A stretch of 64,000 nt of DNA, taken from positions 1 to 64,000 of the forward strand of contig NZ_JHEH01000004.1 in the NCBI RefSeq assembly GCF_000715505.1, in the 5' to 3' direction. Position numbers and translations under genes: made by a program. The stretch's first letter is position 1. Every line of letters starts with the position of its first letter. Under the pieces are notes generated by a model that saw only the letters and a program-made list of their open reading frames with translations, was not told the origin of the DNA and did no database searches. The stretch is from Thioclava dalianensis (lineage in GTDB: Bacteria > Pseudomonadota > Alphaproteobacteria > Rhodobacterales > Rhodobacteraceae). Shown piece by piece: positions 25,306 to 35,458 of this stretch.

Positions 25306-25527
25306 TTGGCCGCGAGCCGGACGTTCTCTCACGTTCCGCGCAATTCCTGCGCGACCGGCGATCAATTCTACAATTGTCGGGTCTTAAAAGGGAATGTGGC
25401 CTTGACCTTCTTTGAACATTTGGACCACACTTTCGTTACTTTGTGTTCTGGGACACAGTGATCGGGCCCCGCAATGGGCCATCAAGAACCGCTCCTAGAT
25501 AGAGCGGCGAAACAGGAAGAGGTAAAA

Positions 25528-26544
25528 ATGAAGAAATCCGTGTTTTTCGGCGCGCTGACCGTAGCCTCCTTGGCTGCCGGAGTCGCCGGAGCCGCGACGC
25601 TTGATGACGTCAAAGCGCGTGGCGAGCTGATCTGCGGCGTGAATACCGGCCTGGTCGGCTTTGCCGCACCTGATGCAAACGGCAACTGGTCGGGTTTTGA
25701 CGTTGCGATCTGTAAAGCCGTGGCGGCCGCTGTTCTGGGCGACCCCTCCAAGGTGAAATACGTGCCGACCTCGGGCCAGACGCGCTTTACCGCGCTGGGT
25801 TCGGGCGAGGTTGATCTGCTGGCGCGCAACACCACCTGGACGTTCTCGCGCGACACCGACCTGAAGCTGCAATTCACCGCGACCAACTACTACGACGGTC
25901 AGGGCTTCATGGTGCGCAAGGATTCGGGCGTGACCTCGGCCAAGGAACTCGACGGCGCGTCCGTCTGTATCCAGACCGGCACCACGACCGAGCTGAACCT
26001 GGCTGACTACTTCAAAGCCAACAACATGAGCTATCAGCCGATCACCGTCGATTCGAATGCCGAAGGTGAGCAGCAGTTCCTCGCAGGCGCCTGCGATGCC
26101 TACACGACCGACGCGTCGGGTCTGGCAGCCACGCGCGCCGCTTTCGCGAACCCGTCCGACTACGTCATCCTGCCCGAGATCATCTCGAAAGAGCCGCTGG
26201 CCCCCGCCGTGCGTCAGGGCGATGACCAGTGGACCGATATCGTGCGCTGGACGATCTACGGCCTGATCGCTGCCGAAGAATACGGCATCACCTCGGCCAA
26301 TATCGATGAGCTGGCCAAAGGCACCGACAACCCGGAAATCAACCGGATGCTCGGTACCGAGGGCAATCTGGGCGCGATGGTCGGTCTCGACAAGGACTGG
26401 CTGGTCAACGCAATCAAGGCAGGTGGCAACTACGGCGAGATCTTCGCGGCCACCATCGGCGAGCAGACCCCGATCGGTCTGGCCCGCGGCCTGAACGCAC
26501 AATGGACCCAAGGTGGTCTGATGTACGCACCGCCCTTCCGCTAA
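25528..26544 (+). CDS. aapJ: General L-amino-acid ABC transporter, periplasmic binding protein
   Basis: 338 residues with a cleavable signal peptide (about 1-22, MKKSVFFGALTVASLAAGVA). The family-3 solute-binding fold follows: LICGVNTGLVGFAAPDANGNW, GFDVAICKAVAAAVLG, then the LARNTTWTFSRDTDL region. AapJ captures a wide range of L-amino acids. It is the first gene of aapJQMP. GAAGAGG precedes the ATG; a longer in-frame reading to 25474 would place the signal peptide internally and is rejected. Confidence 0.95.
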   Translation: MKKSVFFGALTVASLAAGVAGAATLDDVKARGELICGVNTGLVGFAAPDANGNWSGFDVAICKAVAAAVLGDPSKVKYVPTSGQTRFTALGSGEVDLLARNTTWTFSRDTDLKLQFTATNYYDGQGFMVRKDSGVTSAKELDGASVCIQTGTTTELNLADYFKANNMSYQPITVDSNAEGEQQFLAGACDAYTTDASGLAATRAAFANPSDYVILPEIISKEPLAPAVRQGDDQWTDIVRWTIYGLIAAEEYGITSANIDELAKGTDNPEINRMLGTEGNLGAMVGLDKDWLVNAIKAGGNYGEIFAATIGEQTPIGLARGLNAQWTQGGLMYAPPFR

Positions 26545-26554
26545 GAGGGCCATG

Positions 26555-26581
26555 CAGGGGCGCGGTCAATCCGCGCCCCTG
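26555..26581 (+). promoter_or_regulatory. Hairpin between aapJ and aapQ
   Basis: CAGGGGCGCGG (26555-26565) pairs perfectly with CCGCGCCCCTG (26571-26581), loop TCAAT, no U-tract. Such stems after binding-protein genes usually protect the upstream message and reduce read-through, so AapJ would be made in excess over the membrane parts. Confidence 0.6.
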
Positions 26582-26680
26582 ACTTACTATAAAAAGCCCG
26601 TGAGCAGGGGAGGTAACTCCCTCAAGGCCCGTCATAGAATGGCCGCATAAAAAAGCTGCACGGCAACAGGGGAACGAACA

Positions 26681-27946
26681 ATGACAACTGCGCAAGACGC
26701 GTCGGGGCCGACAGGCTTTCGGCTCAGCCAGCTCATCTATGACACGCGATACCGTTCGATCACGATCCAGATCGTGGTGTTGTTTCTGGTCATGGCGGGT
26801 GTCGGATGGCTGGTCGACAACGTGATCCGAAACCTCAATGATTTGGGTAAGGATTTCAATTACAGCTTCCTTTGGCAGCGCTCCGGCTATGACATCGGCA
26901 ACGCTCTGATCCCCTATAATAACGACATGACGCATGGCCGGGCCATGCTGGTGGGGTTGATCAACACGCTTTGGGTTTCATTCCTCGGCTGTATCACCGC
27001 GACCTTCCTCGGCGTGATTATCGGCGTGCTGCGTTTGTCGAAGAACTGGCTCGTGGGTCGTCTGATGACGATCTATGTCGAGGTCTTCCGCAACATCCCT
27101 GTCCTTTTGTGGATCCTCGTCGCCATCGCATTGCTGACCGAGGCGGCGCCCTCTCCCAACCAGTACCGCGTGAATGCGCAAACCGGCGAAGCCGGTGCCT
27201 CGATGGTGCTGGAATCGGTGGCCTTCACCAATCGCTACACGGCGATCCCTTCGATCCATTTTGACCGCACGCTTGGTTCGCTCGACACGGCGCTTGCCCC
27301 GATTTCGCTCGATTTCTTGGCGATCGTGATCGTCCTTCTGGGCAGCTATTTCGTCAATAAGATGCTGGTGAACCGTGCAAACCGTGTTCAGGAAGCGACG
27401 GGGGTCCGTCCACCGACGCTTTGGAAAAGCCTCGCGATCTGGCTGATCCCGGTTGTTGTCCTGCTGTTCGCGCTTGGTGTGAACCCCGAAGAGCCACAGC
27501 TCAAGGGCTTCAACTTTACCGGCGGCACGAATGTGTCGAACGCCTTCGTGGCCCTCTGGGCGGGGCTGTCGCTTTATACCGCAGCCTTCATCGCCGAGAT
27601 TGTGCGCGCGGGTATTCTTGCCGTATCCAAGGGCCAGACCGAGGCGGCCTTTGCACTCGGTTTGCGGCCCAGCCGCACGATGCGTCTGGTGATCTTGCCG
27701 CAGGCATTGCGGGTGATCATCCCGCCGCTGATCTCGCAATTCCTCAACCTGACGAAGAACTCCTCGCTGGCCATCGCCGTGGGGTACCTCGATCTGCGCG
27801 GCACGCTGGGGGGCATCACGCTCAACCAGACAGGGCGCGAGTTGGAGGCGATCACACTGATGATGCTGATCTATCTCGTGATCTCGCTGCTGATTTCGGG
27901 CGGGATGAATATCTTCAACAATCGTGTCAAGCTGAAGGAGCGCTGA
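26681..27946 (+). CDS. aapQ: General L-amino-acid ABC transporter permease AapQ
   Basis: 421 residues, membrane permease of the His/Glu/Gln/Arg class. The C-terminal transport domain carries the EAA-loop segment EAAFALGLRPSRTMRLVILPQALRVIIPP that docks the ATPase. A larger N-terminal part with added helices is typical of AapQ versus simple permeases. It follows the aapJ hairpin and ends one base before aapM. Confidence 0.94.
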   Translation: MTTAQDASGPTGFRLSQLIYDTRYRSITIQIVVLFLVMAGVGWLVDNVIRNLNDLGKDFNYSFLWQRSGYDIGNALIPYNNDMTHGRAMLVGLINTLWVSFLGCITATFLGVIIGVLRLSKNWLVGRLMTIYVEVFRNIPVLLWILVAIALLTEAAPSPNQYRVNAQTGEAGASMVLESVAFTNRYTAIPSIHFDRTLGSLDTALAPISLDFLAIVIVLLGSYFVNKMLVNRANRVQEATGVRPPTLWKSLAIWLIPVVVLLFALGVNPEEPQLKGFNFTGGTNVSNAFVALWAGLSLYTAAFIAEIVRAGILAVSKGQTEAAFALGLRPSRTMRLVILPQALRVIIPPLISQFLNLTKNSSLAIAVGYLDLRGTLGGITLNQTGRELEAITLMMLIYLVISLLISGGMNIFNNRVKLKER

Positions 27947-27947
27947 G

Positions 27948-29264
27948 ATGAGCGATACCGAAGCCCATTCCGTCGCCTATGTGCGCGACACGATGATGCC
28001 CCAACAACCCGCGCCCGCGGGTGAGACGGGCGCGATCCGCTGGCTGCGCGAGAACCTGTTCTCGGGCTGGCTCAATACCGTGCTCACGCTGCTGGGGATC
28101 TTTGCGATCTACCTGTTTGTGAGCCATTTCTACGGCTGGTTCCTGCACGGTGTGTGGGAGGCCAACTCGATCAAGGAATGCCGCCAGATCATTGCCGAGC
28201 GTTGGGGGCCAGATGCCTCTGGCGCCTGCTGGGCGGTGATCCGGGAGCGCTGGCACCAGTTCATCTTCGGCTTCTATCCGCCGGAGCTGTATTGGCGCCC
28301 GATTCTTGCCTTCGCGCTGCTCTTCGTGGCCATTGGCCCGTTGATGTTCCAATTCGTGCCCAAGAAAGTCGCGTGGTTCACCCCGATTTATCCGTTCCTT
28401 GCCGTGTGGCTGCTTTGGGGCGGTTCGGTCTGGGGACCGGTGCTGGTCCTGACGGGGTTCGTGCTGGGCGGCGTGGTCTTCATGGCCGTGGCGCGGTTTG
28501 GCTCTATCATGGCCTTCTCGGTCGGAGCGATCGTGACGATTCTCTATTTCCTCTTTGCTGTGGGGCCACTGATTTCGCTGTTCCATGCGATGATCCCGGT
28601 CGGACTTGAGAGTGTCGCTTCGTCGAAATTCGGTGGGTTCTTGCTGGCGATCACGCTGGGGGTGGGAGGCATCGCGATGTCACTGCCCGCAGGGGTCGTG
28701 CTCGCGCTCGGGCGGCAATCGGACATGCTGCTGATCAAGACCTTCTCGGTCATCTTCATCGAGTTCATCCGGGGCGTCCCGCTGATCACGTTGCTGTTTG
28801 TGGCCTCCTTGCTGCTCAACTACTTCCTGCCGCCGGGCACGAATTTCGACATCATCCTGCGGGTGATGATTCTCGTGACCATGTTCGCCGCCGCCTATAT
28901 CGCGGAGGTGATCCGGGGTGGTCTCGCGGCGCTGCCGCGTGGGCAATATGAGGCAGCGGATGCGCTGGGTCTGGATTACTGGAAGGCGCAGCGCCTGATC
29001 ATCTTGCCGCAGGCGCTCAAGATCTCGATCCCGGGCATCGTCTCCACCTTCATCGGGATGTTCAAGGATACCACGCTTGTGGTGTTCGTGGGTCTGTTCG
29101 ACCCGCTCAAGGGGATCCCGGACTTCATCCGCGCCGACTTCAACTGGAAAGGGATCTACTGGGAACCCTTCGTCTTTGTCGGCGCCATCTTCTTCATCCT
29201 GAACTTCGCGATGTCGCGTTACTCGATGCATCTCGAGAACCGGCTTCAGCGTGAACATCGCTAA
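27948..29264 (+). CDS. aapM: General L-amino-acid ABC transporter permease AapM
   Basis: 438 residues, partner of AapQ. The EAA loop is [32 protein letters not shown] near residue 330. About eight to ten hydrophobic segments are visible. AapQ-AapM form the channel heterodimer. aapP starts 11 bases on with GGGAGACACCC between. Confidence 0.94.
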   Translation: MSDTEAHSVAYVRDTMMPQQPAPAGETGAIRWLRENLFSGWLNTVLTLLGIFAIYLFVSHFYGWFLHGVWEANSIKECRQIIAERWGPDASGACWAVIRERWHQFIFGFYPPELYWRPILAFALLFVAIGPLMFQFVPKKVAWFTPIYPFLAVWLLWGGSVWGPVLVLTGFVLGGVVFMAVARFGSIMAFSVGAIVTILYFLFAVGPLISLFHAMIPVGLESVASSKFGGFLLAITLGVGGIAMSLPAGVVLALGRQSDMLLIKTFSVIFIEFIRGVPLITLLFVASLLLNYFLPPGTNFDIILRVMILVTMFAAAYIAEVIRGGLAALPRGQYEAADALGLDYWKAQRLIILPQALKISIPGIVSTFIGMFKDTTLVVFVGLFDPLKGIPDFIRADFNWKGIYWEPFVFVGAIFFILNFAMSRYSMHLENRLQREHR

Positions 29265-29275
29265 GGGAGACACCC

Positions 29276-30067
29276 ATGAGTGAACCGCACATCGAACGCA
29301 GCGTAGACCGCAGCCACATGCAGGTCTCCGACGAGGTCGCGATCCAGATCGAGAATATGAACAAGTGGTACGGTCAGTTCCACGTTCTGCGTGACATTGA
29401 CCTGACTGTGCAGCGCGGCGAGCGCATCGTCATTGCCGGACCCTCGGGGTCGGGGAAATCGACGTTGATCCGCTGCATCAACCGGCTGGAGGAGCACCAG
29501 CAGGGCAAGATCGTGGTCGACGGGATCGAGCTTACGAACGATCTCAAGAATATCGACAAGATCCGCCGCGAAGTGGGGATGGTGTTCCAGCACTTTAATC
29601 TCTTTCCACATCTGACGATTCTCGAGAACCTGACGCTGGCCCCGATCTGGGTGCGCAAGACGCCCAAGAAGGAGGCCATCGATACAGCGATGCATTTCCT
29701 CGAGAAGGTGAAGATCCCCGAGCAGGCCGACAAATATCCCGGTCAGCTTTCGGGCGGTCAGCAGCAGCGTGTGGCCATCGCGCGCTCGCTCTGCATGAAG
29801 CCGCGCATCATGCTGTTCGATGAGCCGACCTCGGCGCTGGATCCCGAGATGATCAAAGAGGTGCTCGACACGATGATCGAGCTGGCCGAAGAGGGGATGA
29901 CCATGCTGTGTGTGACCCATGAGATGGGCTTTGCGCAGGCTGTGGCGAACCGGGTGATCTTCATGGCCGATGGCCAGATCGTGGAGCAAAACAACCCGCA
30001 TGACTTCTTCAACAATCCGAAGTCGGACCGCACCAAGCAGTTCCTGAGCCAGATTCTCGGGCACTGA
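29276..30067 (+). CDS. aapP: General L-amino-acid ABC transporter ATPase AapP
   Basis: 263 residues. Walker [11 protein letters not shown]-loop FQHFNLFPH, signature LSGGQQQR, Walker [15 protein letters not shown] and the switch His in CVTHEMG. All catalytic parts are intact. It hydrolyses ATP to drive uptake through AapQM. An additional N-terminal segment of about 22 residues precedes the ABC core. Last gene of the operon, before a hairpin and a terminator. Confidence 0.96.
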   Translation: MSEPHIERSVDRSHMQVSDEVAIQIENMNKWYGQFHVLRDIDLTVQRGERIVIAGPSGSGKSTLIRCINRLEEHQQGKIVVDGIELTNDLKNIDKIRREVGMVFQHFNLFPHLTILENLTLAPIWVRKTPKKEAIDTAMHFLEKVKIPEQADKYPGQLSGGQQQRVAIARSLCMKPRIMLFDEPTSALDPEMIKEVLDTMIELAEEGMTMLCVTHEMGFAQAVANRVIFMADGQIVEQNNPHDFFNNPKSDRTKQFLSQILGH

Positions 30068-30129
30068 ACGGCAAAGCCGGGGGGGACACACCCCCCGGAC
30101 CACAGTCGGATATTTGGATCAAGAGGAAG

Positions 30130-30155
30130 AGGCCGGTGGGGACACCGGCCTTTTT
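30130..30155 (+). terminator. Terminator after aapP
   Basis: AGGCCGGTG (30130-30138) pairs with CACCGGCCT (30143-30151), GGGA tetraloop, TTTTT from 30151. A first hairpin (CCGGGGGG/CCCCCCGG, 30077-30098) lies just upstream without a U-tract. The stem ends at the stop of the convergent phosphatase gene. Confidence 0.88.
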
Positions 30156-30674
30156 CTATCCGCGCCGGGTCGGTGTGAAGAAATCGAGCGTCGAGCCTTG
30201 GCCGGGGACCAGTTCGGACCAGTCCTCAATCGCGAAATCGATGATCAGCGTGGCCCCCGTCGGAAAGCGCCGGAATTCCGGGTCGTGAATCGGATGGGCG
30301 GGCAATTGGCGGGCAAATTCCGCGATGCCGGGATTGTGGCCCAGCATCATCACGCTTGAGGCATTGGCGGAGCGGAGCACCTCGAGCATGGTTTCGGGGC
30401 TGGCGTGATAGAGCGCATCAAGGCAGCGGATCTCGGGGCGCGTCTCGATGACGGCGCCGGCCAGACGCTCCCATGTCTCGCGGGTGCGTTGCGTGTCAGA
30501 GCACAGCACCTCCTCGGGTTCGAGCCCGCGCGAGGCGAGAAAATCGCCCAGCTCGATCGCGGCCCTGCGGCCACGTGCGTTAAGCGGGCGGTCCCGGTCT
30601 TCGATGAGCGGGTCATCCCAGCTAGATTTGGCATGGCGCGTCAGGATCAGGCGGCGATAGCCGAGTGGTGTCAT
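30156..30674 (-). CDS. SixA-like histidine phosphatase
   Basis: 172 residues. The phosphohistidine core LILTRHAKSSWDDP near the N-terminus (RHxK variant of RHG) and the second His in MLGHNPGIAEFA mark the SixA branch of the histidine-phosphatase superfamily. SixA removes phosphate from a phosphorelay His in E. coli; the target here is unknown. The start at 30674 overlaps the ferredoxin-gene stop by four bases. Longer in-frame starts exist to 30743 but lie inside the upstream gene. Confidence 0.8.
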   Translation of the reverse strand: MTPLGYRRLILTRHAKSSWDDPLIEDRDRPLNARGRRAAIELGDFLASRGLEPEEVLCSDTQRTRETWERLAGAVIETRPEIRCLDALYHASPETMLEVLRSANASSVMMLGHNPGIAEFARQLPAHPIHDPEFRRFPTGATLIIDFAIEDWSELVPGQGSTLDFFTPTRRG

Positions 30675-31291
30675 GGGTGGAACTGCCTCATATGCCATGC
30701 GGATTGTCGCGCCAGCCTGCCATAGCTTTGACCCGCCGGGCAAGCGTGACGTGCAAGGCAGCCAAAATCGCGGCAGGATGCGCCCCGGGGCCCGTCGAGA
30801 TGGGCGTGACAGCTGGCCACGTCATAGCCCGCGGGCGAGAGCGCGCCGACCGGGCAGGCGGTCATACAGGGCGCGTCGCAGCCTATGCAGGGGGATGTCG
30901 CAGGGGCGGGCAAGGCAAGCCGCCCGGGCAGCACGAGCGCCCCGCGCAGGCTGGCCCAGAGGCCCATGCGCGCATGCACCGTCATATGCACGGGCGATGG
31001 GAAGCTTTGGCCGGACCGGATCGCCCAGGTCACGAAAGGATGCCAGGGCGGGCCCTCAAACGGGTAGCACGCACCGGCTCCGAACTGCGTGGCGATCGCG
31101 CCCACCACCCGCGCGGACCAGCGGTCGAGCGGATCGGGCGCATCGTCGGCAAATTCCGGTTGGGCGGTGACGTGATCCCAAAACCCCGGCTCGTCGGGAG
31201 AGAGCAGGATCAGCGTCGTCTCGCCTTCATGCAGCGCGCCCGAGACGAAAAGCCTATGCGCTCCGAGCGCTGCATCAAGTCCCGCGATCAC
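30671..31291 (-). CDS. Ferredoxin-like Fe-S protein
   Basis: 206 residues, no membrane segment. The C-terminal half is Cys-rich: [17 protein letters not shown], then [18 protein letters not shown]. These can hold two 4Fe-4S clusters in a broken ferredoxin pattern, related to the cluster domain seen in QueG-like proteins. The N-terminal 120 residues are not recognised. The start is GTG at 31291, overlapping the argB stop (GTGA). A redox role is an inference; the partner is unknown. Confidence 0.65.
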   Translation of the reverse strand: MIAGLDAALGAHRLFVSGALHEGETTLILLSPDEPGFWDHVTAQPEFADDAPDPLDRWSARVVGAIATQFGAGACYPFEGPPWHPFVTWAIRSGQSFPSPVHMTVHARMGLWASLRGALVLPGRLALPAPATSPCIGCDAPCMTACPVGALSPAGYDVASCHAHLDGPRGASCRDFGCLARHACPAGQSYGRLARQSAWHMRQFHP

Positions 31292-32181
31292 CGCGCCTGC
31301 GGGGGCACGCGTGGCGCTGTGGAGCGGATCAGCGAGCCTGCGCCATGTTCGGTGAAAAGCTCAAGCAGGCAGGCGTTTTGTACGCGCCCATCGACGATCA
31401 CCACGGCGCGCACGCCGTCGCGCAGCGCCTTGAGTGCGGTTTCGGTCTTGGGAATCATTCCGCCTGCGATGGTGCCATCGGCGATCAGCGCCTCGACATC
31501 TTCGGGGGTCAGCTGGGTGATCACGTCGCCCTCGGCATTCTTGACGCCCGCCACATCGGTCAGAAGCAGCAGGCGATCCGCCTGCAAGGCCCCTGCGATG
31601 GCACCAGCGGCCGTGTCGCCATTGACGTTGAAGGTCTCGTTATCGGCCATGCCGGTTGCGACAGGGGCGATGACGGGGATGATGCCCGCGCTGTAGAGAT
31701 CGCGGATCACCTGCACGTTCATCTCGACGGGGCGGCCGACAAAGCCCAGTTCCGGGTCGTCGGCCTCGCAGACCATCAGGTCGTCATCCTTGCCCGAGAT
31801 CCCGACCGCGCGTCCGCCCTGATCGTTGATCGCCTGCACGATGCGCTTGTTCACCAGCCCCGAGAGGATCATCTCGACCACCTCGACGGTGGCCTTGTCG
31901 GTCACGCGCTTGCCGCGCACGAACTGGCTTTCGATCCCGAGCTTGCCAAGCATCTCATTGATCATCGGGCCGCCGCCATGCACCACGACCGGGTTCATGC
32001 CGACCTGACGCATCAGCACGATGTCGCGGGCGAATTCGGCCATCGCGTCGTCATCGCCCATCGCATTGCCGCCGAATTTCACGACGACGACCGCGCCGGA
32101 ATAGCGTTGCAGATAGGGCAGGGCTTCGGAGAGCGTGCGGGCGGTGGCGATCCAGTCTCGATTCATCGTCTGTTTTCTCAT
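31288..32181 (-). CDS. argB: Acetylglutamate kinase
   Basis: 297 residues. The glycine-rich [13 protein letters not shown], the substrate loop [13 protein letters not shown], and [16 protein letters not shown] with late [13 protein letters not shown] blocks mark ArgB. It phosphorylates N-acetylglutamate in arginine synthesis. The start at 32181 has AGGA eight bases upstream; ATG at 32166 is a close alternative. First gene of argB, ferredoxin-like gene and sixA-like gene, all overlapping. Confidence 0.95.
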   Translation of the reverse strand: MRKQTMNRDWIATARTLSEALPYLQRYSGAVVVVKFGGNAMGDDDAMAEFARDIVLMRQVGMNPVVVHGGGPMINEMLGKLGIESQFVRGKRVTDKATVEVVEMILSGLVNKRIVQAINDQGGRAVGISGKDDDLMVCEADDPELGFVGRPVEMNVQVIRDLYSAGIIPVIAPVATGMADNETFNVNGDTAAGAIAGALQADRLLLLTDVAGVKNAEGDVITQLTPEDVEALIADGTIAGGMIPKTETALKALRDGVRAVVIVDGRVQNACLLELFTEHGAGSLIRSTAPRVPPQAR

Positions 32182-32314
32182 CTGCTGGTTCCTGACAGGG
32201 GGCGCGGACCCTTTCTTGCTAGCGGCAATCTTTGGGCTTGGAAAGGGCCGGGGGGCGTTGCACTTGCACCAAAAGCCACTAGGCTCGGCGCGTAAGATCA
32301 AGGGAGACACTCAG

Positions 32315-33046
32315 ATGGATGAGCGCAAGGTGATGCTGCTGACCGGGGCGAGCCGTGGCATCGGGCATGCGACGGTGAAGCGCTTTGCCGCTGAAGGCTG
32401 GCGCGTGATCACCTGTTCACGCCAGCCCTTTCCCGAGGAATGCCCTTGGGGCGGCGGGCGCGAGGATCATATCCAGCTCGATCTGGCCGATCCTGCTGAC
32501 ACGATCAATGCGGTTGAGGTGATCCGCGAGCGGCTGGATGGCAAGCTCGATGCGCTGGTCAATAATGCCGGGATCTCGCCCAAAGGGCCCGATGGCGCGC
32601 GGCTCAACACCATCGACACCGATCTGATGACATGGGGGCAGGTTTTCCACGTCAATTTCTTCTCGTCGATCGTGCTGGCGCGGGGCCTGCGCGATGAGCT
32701 GTCGGCGGCGGGCGGGGCGGTCGTCAACGTGACCTCGATTGCCGGGCTGCGGGTGCATCCCTTCGCGGGGGCCGCCTATTCGACCTCGAAGGCGGCGCTC
32801 AAGGCGCTTACGCGGGAAATGGCCCATGATTTCGGGCCGTTGGGGGTGCGGGTCAATGCGATTGCCCCCGGCGAGATCGAGACATCGATTCTCTCGCCCG
32901 GCACCCAGAAGATCGTCGATACCCTGCCGCTGCGCCGTCTCGGGCAGCCCTCGGAAGTGGCCGATGTGATCTGGTTTCTGTGCTCGGATGCGTCGAGCTA
33001 CGTCACCGGGACCGAGATCGAGGTCAATGCAGGCCAGCACGTCTGA
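32315..33046 (+). CDS. SDR-family oxidoreductase
   Basis: 243 residues, classical short-chain dehydrogenase. NAD(P)-binding TGASRGIG near residue 11, the NNAGIS structural motif, catalytic Ser in VTSIAG and YSTSKAAL (Tyr-x-x-x-Lys). The C-terminal FLCSDASSYVTGTEIEVNAG region is typical. AGGGAGACACTCAG precedes the ATG at 32315. It is divergent from argB and ends 13 bases from the convergent AraC gene. Substrate unknown. Confidence 0.9.
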   Translation: MDERKVMLLTGASRGIGHATVKRFAAEGWRVITCSRQPFPEECPWGGGREDHIQLDLADPADTINAVEVIRERLDGKLDALVNNAGISPKGPDGARLNTIDTDLMTWGQVFHVNFFSSIVLARGLRDELSAAGGAVVNVTSIAGLRVHPFAGAAYSTSKAALKALTREMAHDFGPLGVRVNAIAPGEIETSILSPGTQKIVDTLPLRRLGQPSEVADVIWFLCSDASSYVTGTEIEVNAGQHV

Positions 33047-33059
33047 GCGGGCCCCTCCC

Positions 33060-33968
33060 TTAAAGCTCGGAGGTCGCGGCGGTCATGTCGCGGCGCAACT
33101 GTGCGCTGTCGCGTCCGGGCGGAGCGCCGAAGAGGCGGCGATATTCCCGGCTGAACTGTGAGGGGCTGTCATAACCGATCTCGAACCCCACGCGCGCCAC
33201 GTCGCTTCCCTCGGAAAGCAGTAGCCTGCGGGCCTCTTGCAGGCGCAGCTGTTTTTGAAACTGAACGGGGGTCAGCGCGGTTGCGGCCTTGAAATGGCGA
33301 TGAAAGGTGGTCGGGCTCATCCCGGCAAGGGTGGCCAGTTCCCCGACATTAAGGCTTTGCGCGAAATTCGCCCGGATCCACGTCACCGCGCGGGCGATCC
33401 GCGCCATACGGCTCTCAGCAAGCCCGATCTGGCGCAGCATCGCACCATGCGGGCCGTTGAGCAAAAGCCACGTGATTTCGCGCCGGATCATCGGCTCGAG
33501 TACCGGGAGATCGTTCGGGCGCGCCGGCAGCGCGAGCAGTCGCTCCAGCGGATCGATCAGCGCCTCGGGCAGGGCCTCCACGCTCAGCGCCGGAGTGTCG
33601 GCGTGCAAAGGGGGCGCTGCATTGTCATGCTCCACGAGCAGGTCGCTGATCGTCACCGGATCGAGCGTCAGCGAAAAGGCGAGGTAGGGCGCCTCGGGTG
33701 AGGCTTCGACCACCTCCGCGATGATCGGCACCTCGAGCGATGCGATCAGGCATTTTCCGGCGGAGTAGCAAAAGCTGCGATTGCCCAAGCGGCTCACCTT
33801 CGCGCCGCGCAAGACGACGCAGAGCGAGGGCCTATAACGCCCGTGAAACGGTCCCGTCGGCGCGGTGCGGCGCGTCACCCGTAGCCCGTCAATGCGGGCG
33901 ATGGCCTCTTGATCGGCGCTCAGTGCCTCGGCCTGCCTAGTCAATCTCACGAAGGGGCTCTGTTGCAT
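33060..33968 (-). CDS. AraC-family transcriptional regulator
   Basis: 302 residues. The N-terminal cupin-like domain (PSLCVVLRGAKVSRLGN) belongs to the AraC_N class. The C-terminal double HTH has NVGELATLAGMSPTTFHRHFKAATALTPVQFQKQLRLQEARRLL and VGFEIGYDSPSQFSREYRRLFG. It is divergent from the aldo/keto reductase gene 170 bases away, a common regulator-target layout. The start at 33968 was chosen since it begins the domain; the upstream part to 34091 has no domain character, and no strong ribosome-binding site settles it. Confidence 0.86.
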   Translation of the reverse strand: MQQSPFVRLTRQAEALSADQEAIARIDGLRVTRRTAPTGPFHGRYRPSLCVVLRGAKVSRLGNRSFCYSAGKCLIASLEVPIIAEVVEASPEAPYLAFSLTLDPVTISDLLVEHDNAAPPLHADTPALSVEALPEALIDPLERLLALPARPNDLPVLEPMIRREITWLLLNGPHGAMLRQIGLAESRMARIARAVTWIRANFAQSLNVGELATLAGMSPTTFHRHFKAATALTPVQFQKQLRLQEARRLLLSEGSDVARVGFEIGYDSPSQFSREYRRLFGAPPGRDSAQLRRDMTAATSEL

Positions 33969-34137
33969 GTGCTCAAGATAGCTCTGCGCGTCGCGCTGGC
34001 AAAGGGCGCGATGGGGGCATGACAGGATCGTGCAATCATTCGACAGGATCGGCGTGGCCGGGGCACGCGTTGCGCCCCACGTGAGAGACAAGCCGGGCAG
34101 CGTCCCGGCGGATTAGGAAAACGGAAAGGATCTTCCC

Positions 34138-35154
34138 ATGCAGTATCGCCGTCTCGGCCCGAGCGGGCTTTTCGTCTCCGAGCTTTGCCTTGGCACCATG
34201 ACCTTCGGCGGTTCCGAAGGTATGTGGGGCCATATCGGACAACTTCAGCAGGATGAGGCTGACGGGCTTGTCAAAACGGCGCTTGATGCGGGTATCAACT
34301 TCATCGACACCGCCAATGTTTATGCGGGCGGCAAGAGCGAGCAGATCCTCGGTCAATCGCTGCGCAACTTGGGCGTCAAGCGCGAGGATGTGGTGATCGC
34401 GACCAAGGTCTTTGGCCGGGTTGGCGAGGGCGTGAATGCGACCGGTGCGTCGCGCTATCACATCATGGATCAGTGCAAGGCGAGCCTTGAGCGGCTGCAG
34501 CTCGATCATATCGACCTCTATCAGATCCACGGATTCGACAGCGCCACGCCCATCGAGGAGACCCTCGAGGCGCTCAACACGCTCGTGCAGCACGGCCATA
34601 TCCGCTATATTGGCCTCTCGAACTGGGCAGCGTGGCAGATTGTGAAGGCGGTCGGCATCACCAAGGCGCGCCAGCTTGCGCCGATCCTGTCGCTTCAGGC
34701 CTATTACACGCTGGCCGGGCGCGATCTGGAGCGCGAGATCGTGCCGATGCTGGACGATACTGGGATCGGCCTGATGGTCTGGAGCCCGCTGGCAGGCGGC
34801 TTCCTGTCGGGCAAATATGACCGCGAGGGTAAGGGCTCGGACGGGCGGCGCGCCAATTTCGACTTCCCGCCGCTCAACAAGGACCGCGCCTATGACGTGA
34901 TCGAGGCGATGCGCCCGATCGCCGAGTCGAAGGGTGCCTCGGTTGCGCAGATCGCGCTGGCTTGGTTGCTGCATCAAAAGCGGGTCACAAGCGTGATCGT
35001 GGGCGCAAAACGTGTCGATCAGCTCACAGACAATATCGGGGCTGCGGAGATCAGCCTGAGCGCCGAAGAGTTGGAGGTGCTCGACAAGGTCAGCGCGCTG
35101 CCCGCCGAATATCCCGGTTGGATGCTCGAACGTCAGAGCGCCTATCGCGCCTGA
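34138..35154 (+). CDS. Aldo/keto reductase
   Basis: 338 residues. TIM-barrel AKR: MQYRRLGPSGLFVSELCLGTMTFGG, then catalytic Asp and Tyr in NFIDTANVYAGGKSE, Lys in VVIATKVFG, and His in YQIHGFD. The NADPH site shows as WSPLAGGFLSGKY and late SVIVGAKRVDQLTDNI. It probably reduces aldehydes or ketones. Likely target of the divergent AraC regulator. A terminator follows at 35202. Confidence 0.9.
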   Translation: MQYRRLGPSGLFVSELCLGTMTFGGSEGMWGHIGQLQQDEADGLVKTALDAGINFIDTANVYAGGKSEQILGQSLRNLGVKREDVVIATKVFGRVGEGVNATGASRYHIMDQCKASLERLQLDHIDLYQIHGFDSATPIEETLEALNTLVQHGHIRYIGLSNWAAWQIVKAVGITKARQLAPILSLQAYYTLAGRDLEREIVPMLDDTGIGLMVWSPLAGGFLSGKYDREGKGSDGRRANFDFPPLNKDRAYDVIEAMRPIAESKGASVAQIALAWLLHQKRVTSVIVGAKRVDQLTDNIGAAEISLSAEELEVLDKVSALPAEYPGWMLERQSAYRA

Positions 35155-35201
35155 GAGGCATGTCCTCGGGGCGAATGCCCCAAGGGGGTACATTCAAAGA
35201 G

Positions 35202-35230
35202 AAGCCTCGTCGGTCAACCGGCGGGGCTTT
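35202..35230 (+). terminator. Terminator after the aldo/keto reductase
   Basis: A 12-bp stem (35202-35213 with 35218-35229, two G-T pairs) closed by TCAA, with TTT at 35228-35230. Confidence 0.75.
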
Positions 35231-35343
35231 GCCGTTGGATCGAGGGGCCAGTCGGGGCCTCAAATACACAAACAGTCCCGCGACCGCACAGATGGGGGGC
35301 GCAGGGCGAGTGCCTGTCTTCAAGGCTGATATGAGAGAGAAAG

Positions 35344-35418
35344 TGGCAGCCCGTAGGGGAATCGAACCCCTCTTTCTAGGTTGAAAACCTAGCGTCCTAA
35401 CCGATAGACGAACGGGCC
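35344..35418 (-). tRNA. tRNA-Glu (anticodon UUC)
   Basis: 75 bases on the minus strand, ending in an encoded CCA. The cloverleaf closes: acceptor GGCCCGT with ACGGGCT, D-arm CGTCTATCGGTTAGGACG, anticodon stem CTAGG/CCTAG around loop TTTTCAA (anticodon TTC at 35383-35385, plus strand GAA), and T-arm GGGGTTCGATTCCCC. The first acceptor pair is G1-U72, a wobble instead of G-C. It lies downstream of recJ and has its own candidate promoter. Confidence 0.97.
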
Positions 35419-35458
35419 ACTCAGCGCTGCGAGGTGCTTTCCTCGTCGGCGTGGGCGG

